NCBI RefSeq assembly: GCF_024256385.1
Contig: NZ_JAMLFW010000002.1
Span: 1-64,000 of the forward strand
Reading direction: 5' to 3'
Length of the DNA: 64,000 nucleotides
Source: Anatilimnocola floriformis
GTDB lineage: Bacteria > Planctomycetota > Planctomycetia > Pirellulales > Pirellulaceae
Part shown: in pieces, positions 8,571-17,376 of the stretch
Layout: each line of letters begins with the position of its first letter
How positions within the stretch are numbered: the first letter of the stretch is position 1
Program-made: the position numbers and the translations under genes
The notes under the pieces: model-generated
Told to the model about the DNA's origin: nothing
What the model saw: only the letters and a program-made list of their open reading frames with translations
Database searches by the model: none

Positions 8571-9587
8571 TTATTCACTCAAGCGGATTCGCGGATCGAG
8601 CCAGACGAAGAGCAGGTCCAGCAGCAGGTTGAGCGAGACAAATAGCAGGCAGATGACGATCGCGCCGGCTTGCACGGCGACGTAGTCCTTGTCGCCGAGA
8701 ACTGCTGTCGCGATGTACGTTCCCATGCCGGGCCAATCGAAGATCGTTTCGGTCAGCACCGCGCCCGAGAGGAGCAAGCCGACCTGCAGCCCCGCGATGT
8801 TCACCACCGGCACGGCCGCATTCGGCAAGGCATGTCGCCAGACGCAGCGCCACAGGCTGCAACCTTTGGCGCGGGCAGTTCGCAGATAATCGGCCGCGAG
8901 AACGTCGAGCATGGCTGCGCGGGTGATCTTCGCGACGATCGCGGCGGGAATCGTCGAGAGGGCCAGCGCTGGCAGAATCAAATGAGCCGCAGCCGACAGC
9001 CAGAGATCGGGGCGGCCGCGCAGCAATGTATCGATCAGATACAAACCGGTGATCGACTGAAAGTTGCCCGAGATGGAGAGCAGCGGATCGATGCGCTGGG
9101 AAGTCGGTAAGAAGACGAACACCTCGCGCAAACAGATGCCGAGGAAGAAGACGGGAATGCTCACGCCGATCAGCGAGCCAGCCGTACAGAGCCAATCGGG
9201 CCAGCGATTTCGCCAGACCGCCGCGGCCACTCCCGCGATGACGCCCAGCGGCAACGCAATGAAGCACGCCGCCGCCGTGAGTTCGACAGTGGCTGGAATG
9301 CGCTGGCGCAGTTCGTCGTTCACGCTCGAATTGACGCGCGACAACGAATTGCCGAGATCGCCGGTTGTCGCCACTTGCCAAAAGAAACGGCCGAGCTGCT
9401 GATAGATCGGATCATTCCAGCCGTATTGTTCGCGCAGCTCGTTGATCTTTTCGATGTCTGGATGCTGGCCGAAGCGCGCGAGAATCGGATTGCCCGGCAA
9501 CAGACGAACGGCGATGAAGACCAGCGACACGGCCACGATGACCGTCACCGCGGCATGGGCAATTCGCCAGCCGAGGTAACGAATCAC
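8571..9587 (-). CDS. ABC transporter permease, DppB/OppB type
   Basis: 338 residues with about six membrane helices. The conserved N-terminus (RLLPGNP) and the permease EAA-type loop (DVLAADYLRTARAKGCSLWRCVWRHALPNAA) identify the inner-membrane permease of a peptide or nickel importer. The start overlaps the stop of the upstream binding-protein gene by 4 bases, so the two form an operon. The second permease and the ATPase genes normally found in these operons do not follow, because the convergent LptE-like gene ends right after. Confidence 0.9.
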   Translation of the reverse strand: MIRYLGWRIAHAAVTVIVAVSLVFIAVRLLPGNPILARFGQHPDIEKINELREQYGWNDPIYQQLGRFFWQVATTGDLGNSLSRVNSSVNDELRQRIPATVELTAAACFIALPLGVIAGVAAAVWRNRWPDWLCTAGSLIGVSIPVFFLGICLREVFVFLPTSQRIDPLLSISGNFQSITGLYLIDTLLRGRPDLWLSAAAHLILPALALSTIPAAIVAKITRAAMLDVLAADYLRTARAKGCSLWRCVWRHALPNAAVPVVNIAGLQVGLLLSGAVLTETIFDWPGMGTYIATAVLGDKDYVAVQAGAIVICLLFVSLNLLLDLLFVWLDPRIRLSE

Positions 9588-11182
9588 GGCTGGGCCTCCG
9601 CGTTGAGCTTCACCTTTCCGAGTCGCACCAGACCGGTGGGATGCAAGTGATAGCCCGACAGCCGTTTCGAAAATGCGGCCCGCAATTGCATATGGGCCAG
9701 CGGAATCACCGGCACTTCGCGAAAGACGATCTGCTGGGCTTCGAGATACAACGGCAGCCGCTTCTCGAGGTTCATCTCGCGCTGGCCGGCGAGCAACAGT
9801 TCATGAAACTTTGGATCGCGAAAGCGACTGAGGTTGTTTCCCTTTTCATTGATGTTGTCGGGATCGAGCAGCTGATACAGGAAGTTATCGGGATCGCTGT
9901 TGTCGCTCGTCCAACCGGCCAATCCCAGTTGATGGCGGCCCGACATCAAGTGATCGAAATGCTCCGTCACGTCGCGCCCGCTCACGGTCAGATTGATGCC
10001 GATCTCGCGCAGCGAATCCTTCAAAAAGCCGGCGATGATCGTCGGCTGCGGCATGTACGGTCGCGCCTGGCTCATCACCGATAGATTGAGATCCAGCGGC
10101 AATTTGAACTTTTCCTCAACGGCCGCTTCCATCATTAACTTCTTCGCTTGAGCAACATCGTACGGATAGCTTTGCAAGCTCGCATCGTGACCCCACATCG
10201 CCGGCGGCACCATGCTGACAGCCGGCGCGGCATGGCCATCGAAGCCGGTTTTGATGAGAGCATTTTTATCAATGGCGTGGGCAATGGCTTGGCGAACCTT
10301 GCGGGAGTTGAGCGGCGATTTTTCGACCTGTAGCGACAGATACGACACATTCATGCCGCTCAGCTCCTGAGCGACGAGTTGCGGTTCTTTCGAGACGGCA
10401 TCGAAGTCATGCGGCGCGAGGCTGTCGACTAGATGGACCTCGCCCCGCTTGAGGCGTTGCACGCGCGTCGTATTGTCCTTCACCGGGACGATGATCAGCT
10501 TTTTCAGCGGCGGTGCACCGCGCCAATGTTTGTCAAAGCCCTCGAGCACCAGTTGCTGGTCGCGGTTCCATTGCACCATCTTGAACGGCCCGGTGCCAAT
10601 CGGCATGTCGGCGAATTTTTTGCCGAGCTTGGCGAGGGCTGCGGGGGAAACGATGCTGGCCGGAAACATCGCCAAGTTCGTGAGAAAGATCGCACTCGGT
10701 TCTTTCAAATAAAATTCGACGACGAGCGGATCAGGCGTTTCGATGCGATCGATCATCGCGTACGCCGATTCGTATGGCCGCACATCGTCGAACAGCAGCG
10801 GATGTTTCTTCAGACGCAGCCGATCGAAGGTGAGCTTTACGGCAGCGGAATCGAATTTCGTTTCGTCATGAAACAGAACGCCGTCGCGCAGGTTGAACGT
10901 CCACAGTTTGCCGTCTTCGCTCACGGTCCACTTCTCGGCGAGCGACGGTACGAGCTCGATCGTTTCGTCGTGGTACGAGACCAGCGTATCGAAGACATTG
11001 GTAATGACGTGCACCGATTCGGCGATGTCGGTGTTGACCGGATCGAGCGTGCGCGGGTCGCTGGCTTGAGCGTAGATCAGGGTGTCGGTTTGCGGGGGAG
11101 GCTGCGTGCAACCGACGATAGCGAGGATGAAAACGAGAGGTGAGACGCGGGAGGTGAGAGACGAGGGGTGGGAAGAAATCAC
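9584..11182 (-). CDS. ABC transporter substrate-binding lipoprotein, family 5 (peptide type)
   Basis: The core is a family 5 solute-binding protein: TLIYAQASDPRTLDPVNTDI, ITNVFDTLV, LVPSLAEKWTVSEDGKLWTF and later WTSDNSDPDNFLYQL. A lipoprotein signal with LAIVGC precedes it. The frame is open to an ATG at 11332, but those extra 50 residues are not signal-like. The GTG at 11182 puts the start right before a normal lipoprotein signal peptide, so I chose it. The protein would deliver peptides or a similar solute to the permease encoded directly downstream. Confidence 0.85.
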   Translation of the reverse strand: MISSHPSSLTSRVSPLVFILAIVGCTQPPPQTDTLIYAQASDPRTLDPVNTDIAESVHVITNVFDTLVSYHDETIELVPSLAEKWTVSEDGKLWTFNLRDGVLFHDETKFDSAAVKLTFDRLRLKKHPLLFDDVRPYESAYAMIDRIETPDPLVVEFYLKEPSAIFLTNLAMFPASIVSPAALAKLGKKFADMPIGTGPFKMVQWNRDQQLVLEGFDKHWRGAPPLKKLIIVPVKDNTTRVQRLKRGEVHLVDSLAPHDFDAVSKEPQLVAQELSGMNVSYLSLQVEKSPLNSRKVRQAIAHAIDKNALIKTGFDGHAAPAVSMVPPAMWGHDASLQSYPYDVAQAKKLMMEAAVEEKFKLPLDLNLSVMSQARPYMPQPTIIAGFLKDSLREIGINLTVSGRDVTEHFDHLMSGRHQLGLAGWTSDNSDPDNFLYQLLDPDNINEKGNNLSRFRDPKFHELLLAGQREMNLEKRLPLYLEAQQIVFREVPVIPLAHMQLRAAFSKRLSGYHLHPTGLVRLGKVKLNAEAQP

Positions 11183-11353
11183 TTTGAACTCGCGAAAATT
11201 GGCAGTGACCGGCAGGCGGAGCAGTTTCGATTCTACGCAAGGCCGCGGCCTGCCGACAGGCGATGCAATCGTTACGACCGGCGCGAGCAGGTGTGAAAAG
11301 GGCTGGCTGGGCCTGATCGCAGCAACCGGCATGGGTTGAACAGGCCGCAGGAT

Positions 11354-11381
11354 TTGACACGCATCCCAAGTGACCTAGTGT
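11354..11381 (+). promoter_or_regulatory. Candidate sigma-70-type promoter
   Basis: A perfect TTGACA (11354-11359) is followed after 16 bases by TAGTGT (11376-11381), a weak match to TATAAT. It points to the right, toward the terminator at 11421 and the pseudopilin genes. It is the only good -35 match in this intergenic stretch. Confidence 0.35.
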
Positions 11382-11420
11382 TTGGTGCAACCGCGCCTCG
11401 GGGAGGGGCGTTGGTTCTGG

Positions 11421-11476
11421 GCACGGCGGGGATAGCTGGGAGCTAGAGGGGACCCCGCCGTGCTTTTTCTTTTTTT
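11421..11476 (+). terminator. Intrinsic terminator with no upstream plus-strand gene
   Basis: GCACGGCGGGG (11421-11431) pairs perfectly with CCCCGCCGTGC (11453-11463) and is followed by TTTTTCTTTTTTT. This is a textbook rho-independent terminator for plus-strand transcription. No plus-strand gene lies upstream (the neighbours 8571-11182 are on the minus strand). It must end either a small RNA begun near 11390 or a leader of the pseudopilin operon. Confidence 0.8.
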
Positions 11477-11520
11477 AAGTTCGCCCTTCGTGCAGCGAGG
11501 ATGAGCTCGGGAGCCAGGAA

Positions 11521-12138
11521 ATGCCTGCCAGCCGAAGCCATTTCGTTCGCACTTTGCCCAGCCAGCGCCGGCGCGGCTTCTCGCTCGTCGAAGCTCTCGT
11601 CGCGCTCACGATCATGACCATGGCAGGGAGCGTGATGTTGCTCGCCATCGAGAGCTGCCTGACCAGCACCAGCGATGCGGTCGATAAACTGATCGCCGAT
11701 GGAATGGCCAATCAGCTGCTCGACGAAATCTCGGTGCGGCGGTTCATGGCAGTGGGCGATACTCCGCTGACCATCAGCGGCCCCTCGGCCACCGAAGCGG
11801 CCGCCAGCGGCCGGCAACTTTTCAATGATCTCGACGACTACAAAAATGTCTCCTCCATGCCCGCCAAGGGAATCTGGGGAGAAACGCTCGGCACGGGGAA
11901 CGACAGCGGCGGCGCGCGGAACACGAACTTCTGCATTCCCAGCACGCAATTCACCCGCTGGCGACAGCGCGTCGACATTTACTTTGTCAGCGCGACCGAT
12001 CATTCGCAAAAGCTGACTTCGGGCACCAGTTATTACCGGGCCGTGGAAGTGAACATCGAATATGTCGCCACAACCGGCAGCGTGAAACCTCTTGCCAAGC
12101 GGAGACGCGTTTATGCGTATTTGCCTCCGCACACTTAA
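11521..12138 (+). CDS. Type II secretion/type IV pilus-like pseudopilin
   Basis: 205 residues. The prepilin leader is RRRGFSLVEALVALTIM, with cleavage expected after the Gly and the usual Glu at position +5, leading into a hydrophobic helix to about residue 50. The rest has no recognised domain. It is the first of three consecutive genes for prepilin-like or pilus-assembly-like proteins, overlapping the second by 26 bases. Such proteins are processed by the prepilin peptidase and build a short pseudopilus. No assembly ATPase or peptidase is encoded nearby. Confidence 0.75.
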   Translation: MPASRSHFVRTLPSQRRRGFSLVEALVALTIMTMAGSVMLLAIESCLTSTSDAVDKLIADGMANQLLDEISVRRFMAVGDTPLTISGPSATEAAASGRQLFNDLDDYKNVSSMPAKGIWGETLGTGNDSGGARNTNFCIPSTQFTRWRQRVDIYFVSATDHSQKLTSGTSYYRAVEVNIEYVATTGSVKPLAKRRRVYAYLPPHT

Positions 12139-12922
12139 GCGCTCCCGCCGTTCGCAGCGCCATGGATTGTCGCTGCCGGAATTGCTGGCTTCGGTGCTGA
12201 TCCTGGGGATGATTGCGGCTTCGCTAGGTGGCGTGGCATCGGCGGTGCGCACTGCGAATTCCTATTGCAGTGGCTATACGCAAGCCGCGCAACATGCGCG
12301 GGTCACGCTCGCGCGGCTTGAACGAAACATCTCGCTCGCGACGGCCAATGAGAGCTTTCCTGGCTGCCGGATTTTCTCGACCACGGTCAGCGGGGCGACG
12401 TTTCCCGATGCTGTGGTCGTGTGGAAACCGCTGACAACGGCTGCAGCGCCAACGGGCTTGCCGCGCGTCAATGAATTGCTGCTGTATACGTACAACCCTT
12501 CGACGCCGAGCCAGTTGCTCGAGATTCGGGATACGACGAATACAGCTGCTGCGCCTGCTGCTACAGCTACAAGTGCATGGAACACGCTGGTCAGCACACT
12601 GCTGACGAGCAACACGGCGACGCGGACAGTGATCACCACGCGGCTATACACCGCCAAGCCGAATGCTGCCGCGGCGACGCGCGGCGCGGTGCGGTTTCTG
12701 GCGATTGCCGGGCCGACCGACGCGCAATGGACCAGTTACCGCGCGGGAACGATGGCTTGGGACGATCTCGATTGGCCCATGGATCGCTACGGCGGCAGCT
12801 ATGGCAGCCGGATGGTTTCGCTGCAGATCGAACTCCTGGTCGATGCCAACGATGGCGTGTCGAGCGGCAACATCCTGCCGTTCTTCGGTTCGGCGACTTA
12901 CTCCTATCAGCTAAGCCGTTAA
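12113..12922 (+). CDS. Prepilin-type N-terminal cleavage domain protein
   Basis: About 269 residues from the ATG at 12113 (an ATG at 12092 is also in frame). The prepilin leader is RHGLSLPELLASVLILGM, with the Glu at +5 and a hydrophobic helix. The large C-terminal part is Thr/Ala-rich and ends with SYQLSR. It probably acts with the products of 11521 and 12925 as a minor pseudopilin (GspJ-like). The following gene starts 2 bases after its stop. Confidence 0.72.
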   Translation: MRICLRTLKRSRRSQRHGLSLPELLASVLILGMIAASLGGVASAVRTANSYCSGYTQAAQHARVTLARLERNISLATANESFPGCRIFSTTVSGATFPDAVVVWKPLTTAAAPTGLPRVNELLLYTYNPSTPSQLLEIRDTTNTAAAPAATATSAWNTLVSTLLTSNTATRTVITTRLYTAKPNAAAATRGAVRFLAIAGPTDAQWTSYRAGTMAWDDLDWPMDRYGGSYGSRMVSLQIELLVDANDGVSSGNILPFFGSATYSYQLSR

Positions 12923-12924
12923 AC

Positions 12925-14466
12925 ATGTCACGCGCAAAATTCCTGCGAGCAAAACGCAAACAACGCCGCGGCATGGCCGTGGTCGTGGTGCTCGGCTTGC
13001 TCGCGATTACGCTCTCGCTCTCTTACGCGTTGCTCCGCACGCAAGGCACTGCTTCGCTTATCGCCCGCAACAGCTCGCGGCAACTCGATGCCCGTCTCGC
13101 TGCCGAAGCGGGCCTGGCCGCCGCGCTGCGCAAGATGCACGAGGATGGCTGGGCCGGCGTGAGCAGCACGCTGGCGGCGAACGTCGATACCAACACCAGT
13201 TACGCGGTGGCTTACACCACAGGCGATGCTTCGCTAGCCACGACCGATGCGAACTACGCCGAGTATCCGTTTCGCGTTACGATCACTTCGACTGGCACCG
13301 CGACTGATCCGCTGCAGCCATCGATGCAGACCATCTATCGCCTGCAAGCCGTCGTGCAACTCGTGCGGCGAGCGCTGCGCAGCAGCAACCCGACCGGCTG
13401 GTCGAACTATCTCACGCCGACCGTTTATCAGTGGAGCAGCAGCGATGCTCATCTGAATTTTCCGCTGCGGATCGAAGGGCCTACGACGTTTCTCGGCCGT
13501 GTGCGACTGGCTACCAACTATCCCGGCACGACGTCGACGCGCGATTTGTATTTGAAAGACCTCAACACGATTCGCACCTCGACCGGCGTCGACAACCGGC
13601 CGCTGAATAGCACCGTGACTCTCGGTACGACTTCGCAAACGTCGGACGTGACCAACAGCCTGTCGAACAGTCTCGGTCTGAGCATTGCTACATCAACGGC
13701 GAGCACATCGGCGCCGTTGACTCGGCCTGGCACCGTGACGACGTATCAACTCTATCCGGGCGGCACGAGTTACAGCATTCCGTCGATCACCACGACCTAT
13801 GGTTCGACGCCGAGCAACATCACACTGGCTGCTGATCCGGTAGCGAATCCGCTCGGCGTCTATCGGAGCGAAGGACAGGTTACGCTCGGAAATAACGTGA
13901 AGATCACCGGCGTGCTGCTGGCCGGTGAATCGTCGGCCGAAGTGAGGATCTCCGGAACCGGTGTGGCGATCAGCGGCCGCAATCTGCCGCTGCTCGATGG
14001 GAGCACGACGAACTATCAGATGCCGGCGATCATCGCTGGCGATGATCTGCGCGTGATCAACAGCGGCAATGCCACGATCCGCGGTTTGACGATTGTGTGG
14101 GATGAATTCGAACTGGCCTACGGCAGCTACCTGCAGACGCTCGATTTTCAAGGGAAGCTGCTGACCGCGAAATTCCTCGGTCGCGGCCGGCAGGAATGGG
14201 ACATCGACGACACCTACTGGGATCTCGATAAGTTTCTCTATCAGTACCAATATCAGAATCCGCCCGAGCCGAGCACGGTGACGAGCTTCCCCGAATGGAT
14301 GCGGCGGCGGTATGGCTACAACTACACGCCGCAGTTGCTCAAGCTGCAGGCCAACACCGACGGCGCGCAATATCGCTGGCAAGATTGGACGCAAAGCGTC
14401 TATGTCAAAGGAACCAGCGACGCGGGGCTGCGCTGGAATGTCGTACGCATCACGCCGCTGCCGTAG
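12925..14466 (+). CDS. PilX/GspK-like pilus assembly protein
   Basis: 513 residues from the ATG at 12925. The open frame runs back to 12577, but that extension overlaps the previous gene and is not protein-like. The N-terminus is KQRRGMAVVVVLGLLAITLSL followed by RQLDARLAAEAGLAAALRKM, the PilX/GspK pattern of a basic stretch, a hydrophobic helix and an Ala-rich amphipathic helix. The long Ser/Thr-rich remainder probably forms beta structure outside the membrane, and WDEFELAYGSYLQTLDF lies near its end. It completes a three-gene pseudopilus operon and converges with the ferredoxin gene 13 bases away. Confidence 0.68.
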   Translation: MSRAKFLRAKRKQRRGMAVVVVLGLLAITLSLSYALLRTQGTASLIARNSSRQLDARLAAEAGLAAALRKMHEDGWAGVSSTLAANVDTNTSYAVAYTTGDASLATTDANYAEYPFRVTITSTGTATDPLQPSMQTIYRLQAVVQLVRRALRSSNPTGWSNYLTPTVYQWSSSDAHLNFPLRIEGPTTFLGRVRLATNYPGTTSTRDLYLKDLNTIRTSTGVDNRPLNSTVTLGTTSQTSDVTNSLSNSLGLSIATSTASTSAPLTRPGTVTTYQLYPGGTSYSIPSITTTYGSTPSNITLAADPVANPLGVYRSEGQVTLGNNVKITGVLLAGESSAEVRISGTGVAISGRNLPLLDGSTTNYQMPAIIAGDDLRVINSGNATIRGLTIVWDEFELAYGSYLQTLDFQGKLLTAKFLGRGRQEWDIDDTYWDLDKFLYQYQYQNPPEPSTVTSFPEWMRRRYGYNYTPQLLKLQANTDGAQYRWQDWTQSVYVKGTSDAGLRWNVVRITPLP

Positions 14467-14479
14467 CGCGATTAGATCT

Positions 14480-15571
14480 CTAGATATCCAACTCGTCGAG
14501 TTTATCGAGCAGATCATCGAGCTCGTCTTTCGGCTGAGCTGTTCCCGCTTGCCGCTTCGGCAAGCCGACACTGCTCCCGACGGCAGTTCGGCCGGCAAGT
14601 TGCAGTTGCTCATCGCGTTCGCGAACAGCGATTTGTTCCGCCGATTCGCCGGTGTCGGGTGCGCCGAATAAACGCGAGAGGTCGATCTTCATGCTGCCCG
14701 CCACTTCGGGCGAACCAGCGATCGAGGGCGTTTTGTGTTGCGGAAAGATGATCGCATTTTCGGGGCAAACGCGACTGCAGGCCGGGCAGCCCTTGCGACA
14801 GTTGTCGGGCTGTTCGACAAGAATCGTATCGGCCTTGTCGAGGCCATACACGCCGAAGAGGCAGAAGTCGATGCATTCCATGCAATTGGTGCAGCGGCTG
14901 TAATCGATGACCGGATACCATCGGCGATCGCCGGTCTCGGCGATGCGCACAACCTGCGCCGGAGCTTCTTCGGCGTGCAGCGGCAGCGCGGTGTCATTGG
15001 TTGGTTGCAGGAAGCGGGCGAAAGTATCGACGAGCGGCGGCGCCTTGTTCATTCCGCCGAGGCCACCGAGACCGCCCAAGCCGAGCAGTTGCATCGAGGC
15101 TTCGTTGGCGATTCGTTTGACTTCCGCGACAAATGCCGCGGCCTGGTTTTGCACGCGCAGATCCAGGCAGTAGATTTTCCGATTCGGCAGATCGCGCGAG
15201 TCATTTACTCGTGCTTTGTCATTGGCAGCTTCTTCAATTGTTTCGGCTGACTCTTCTTCGTCGTCCTCATCTTCCTCTTCGGTCGGCGACTTCAGCAGCG
15301 ACAGGCCTTCCTTGCCGCGGATGCCCATGCGATCGAGCGTCCAGCGCGTGGCTCGGTCGTAGAGCCAGGCGAGAACGATCATGTTCCCTTTGATGTTGGT
15401 CAGCGCGAGCGTGCCCGTGCCATCGGGCTTCAGATCGTAGAGATGCGGCACGATGACCAGATCGAGGCCCGGCTCCATGAGAAGCGCAGCCGCAATGTCT
15501 TCTTCGAGTTGCCGTTTGGCGGGACTGGCACTTTGCCCCTGTGACAGGACGACAGCAATGCGTTTGGCCAT
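14480..15571 (-). CDS. 4Fe-4S ferredoxin domain protein
   Basis: 363 residues. Near residues 225-276 lie two cysteine clusters, RCTNCMECIDFC and CRKGCPACSRVCP, typical of a two-cluster 4Fe-4S ferredoxin. The N-terminal half is an unassigned domain (KRIAVVLSQGQSASPAK onward, with AWLYDRATRW), followed by an acidic stretch and an odd LGLGGLGGLGGM repeat near residue 165. The C-terminus is acidic (DELDDLLDKLDELDI). It lies 6 bases downstream of der, so the two are probably co-transcribed. The electron partner is unknown. Confidence 0.8.
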   Translation of the reverse strand: MAKRIAVVLSQGQSASPAKRQLEEDIAAALLMEPGLDLVIVPHLYDLKPDGTGTLALTNIKGNMIVLAWLYDRATRWTLDRMGIRGKEGLSLLKSPTEEEDEDDEEESAETIEEAANDKARVNDSRDLPNRKIYCLDLRVQNQAAAFVAEVKRIANEASMQLLGLGGLGGLGGMNKAPPLVDTFARFLQPTNDTALPLHAEEAPAQVVRIAETGDRRWYPVIDYSRCTNCMECIDFCLFGVYGLDKADTILVEQPDNCRKGCPACSRVCPENAIIFPQHKTPSIAGSPEVAGSMKIDLSRLFGAPDTGESAEQIAVRERDEQLQLAGRTAVGSSVGLPKRQAGTAQPKDELDDLLDKLDELDI

Positions 15572-15577
15572 GCAGCG

Positions 15578-17089
15578 CTACTCTTCGTGCAGATTGACGT
15601 CGCTCGAATCGGTGTCGACGGCCTGGTAATCTTCTTCGCCGAAGACGTGACCGTCGTCGTCGAGCACATGGCCGCCGTCTTCATCATCGACGACTAGCGG
15701 CTGCAGCGAATCCTGACGAGCGTCTTGTCGGGCCAGTACATCGGGTTCGTTATCGGGCCGGCCGCGGAGCTTTTGTTCGCGCCGTTGCAGATAAAGCTTG
15801 ATCGGCACTTCGCCGAAATCCAAATGGTCGCGCAGGTAACCGAGCAAGTACCGGCGATACGAAGGCGTGAACGCACCCGGTTCGTTGCACATCAGCACGA
15901 TCGTCGGGGGCTGCGTGCTCACCTGTGTGCCGAAATAAATCTTCGGACGCACGATGCCTTGCATCGGCGCCGGATGTTTTTCGAGGGCTTCACGCAACAG
16001 GCTGTTCAGCTTGGCCGTGGTCACGCGTTGCAGCGATTGCTTGAAGAGCATTTGCGCGTGATTGAGCAGGGCTTTCACATTCTTACCGGTTTGGCCGGTG
16101 ATGAACGCGATCGGCACGTGCCACATGGTGCTGAAGGTATCGCGGAGATAATCGACCCACTTTTCCGTCGGCATCTGCCCGTAGAGCAAATCCCATTTGT
16201 TGACGACGAAGATGCAGGGCTTGTAGTTATCGGCGATGTATTTGCAAAGCTGCTTGTCGACTTTGCTCAGCCGTTGTGAGCAATCGAAAAACAGCAACAC
16301 GACGTCGGCCCGGCGAATGCTGCGCTGGGCGCGGTGCGAGCTGTAGAAATCGATATCGGTCTTCACGCTGCGACTGCGTTTGAGGCCGGGCGTGTCGATG
16401 GCCATGAACGTTTTGCCGTCGAGCTCAAATCGCACGTCGACGCTGTCGCGCGTGGTGCCCGGCACTTCGCTGACGATGCAGCGCTCGGCGCGGGCCAGCG
16501 TATTGACGAACGTGCTCTTGCCCGTATTGCGACGGCCGACGATGGCCATCTTCATTTCGGGTTCGCCGACTTCTTCTTCCTCGTGCGTCTGCTCGGGCAG
16601 GCGTTCGAGAATCATTCGCAGCAGTTCTTCCTGATGGCGATTCTGCTGCGTGCTGACCTTGATCATCTTGCCGCGGCCGAGCTTATAAAACTCATCAGCC
16701 TGCGGATCGAGATTCTCGGAGTCGGCCTTGTTGGCGACCAGAATGATCGGCTTGTCGATGTAGCGCAGGCGGCGGGCGACTTCTTCGTCGAGCGGGAGCA
16801 ATCCCGACCGCGTATCGACCACGAAGAGCACAACGTCGGCCGATTCGATGCCCGCTTCGATCTGGGCTTCCACTTCCTTCGTCAGATTGTCGCAATCTTC
16901 GATGCCGATACCGCCGGTATCGACGAGTTCGAAGAACCGCCCACCGGCTTCCATTAAGTAGACGATCCGGTCGCGCGTCACGCCGGCCTGGTCGTCGACA
17001 ATCGAGATGCGGCGGCCAGCGAGCCAGTTGAGCAGGCTGCTTTTGCCGACATTCGGACGACCGACGATCACAACCTGAGGAACGGGCAT
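15578..17089 (-). CDS. der: Ribosome-assembly GTPase Der (EngA)
   Basis: 503 residues with two tandem GTPase domains. The first has GRPNVGKS (10-17), DTGG (57-60) and NKAD (120-123). The second has GRRNTGKS (185-192), DTPG and NKWD. A KH-like C-terminal domain ends with PIKLYLQRREQ. Der binds the 50S subunit and is essential for its maturation. The acidic tail of about 60 residues after the KH domain (DDEDGG, DDDGH, EEDYQ) is longer than in most homologues. Transcribed with the downstream ferredoxin gene. Confidence 0.95.
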   Translation of the reverse strand: MPVPQVVIVGRPNVGKSSLLNWLAGRRISIVDDQAGVTRDRIVYLMEAGGRFFELVDTGGIGIEDCDNLTKEVEAQIEAGIESADVVLFVVDTRSGLLPLDEEVARRLRYIDKPIILVANKADSENLDPQADEFYKLGRGKMIKVSTQQNRHQEELLRMILERLPEQTHEEEEVGEPEMKMAIVGRRNTGKSTFVNTLARAERCIVSEVPGTTRDSVDVRFELDGKTFMAIDTPGLKRSRSVKTDIDFYSSHRAQRSIRRADVVLLFFDCSQRLSKVDKQLCKYIADNYKPCIFVVNKWDLLYGQMPTEKWVDYLRDTFSTMWHVPIAFITGQTGKNVKALLNHAQMLFKQSLQRVTTAKLNSLLREALEKHPAPMQGIVRPKIYFGTQVSTQPPTIVLMCNEPGAFTPSYRRYLLGYLRDHLDFGEVPIKLYLQRREQKLRGRPDNEPDVLARQDARQDSLQPLVVDDEDGGHVLDDDGHVFGEEDYQAVDTDSSDVNLHEE

Positions 17090-17376
17090 GGGGACGGAAC
17101 CAAACGGAGAGGCAGCGGGCGAGATTTGAATCTATGATAGCCGACGAGTAGTTCGTTCGTAATGGCTTGCGCTTGAATCGCCAGCCGAAATCCGGGCGAA
17201 AATTTCCGCATGCTGGCAATGCTGTTGCGGTGATTACGTATTGCTAATGCGAATTGACAGCCGGTTGTTGCAGCCTCAGGAATTCCAGCAAAAAGAATTG
17301 CCAAGGGCCGAAAGCCCGCTCTATCTTGAGCGTGACAATCGCTTCACGTCGCCAACGATGACGGACCGGACCCTCA

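Larger units (their letters stand above)
11183..11520. other. Divergent intergenic region with promoter-like and terminator sequences
   Basis: No gene seen apart from the weak upstream extension of the binding-protein frame. On the plus strand it holds a TTGACA box at 11354 and a strong intrinsic terminator at 11421-11476, both described separately. The pseudopilin operon starts at 11521. Confidence 0.6.

Noticed and set aside
12577-12924. Upstream extension of the PilX-like frame
   Set aside because: It overlaps the preceding pseudopilin gene and lacks hydrophobic or domain character; the ATG at 12925 gives a proper leader.
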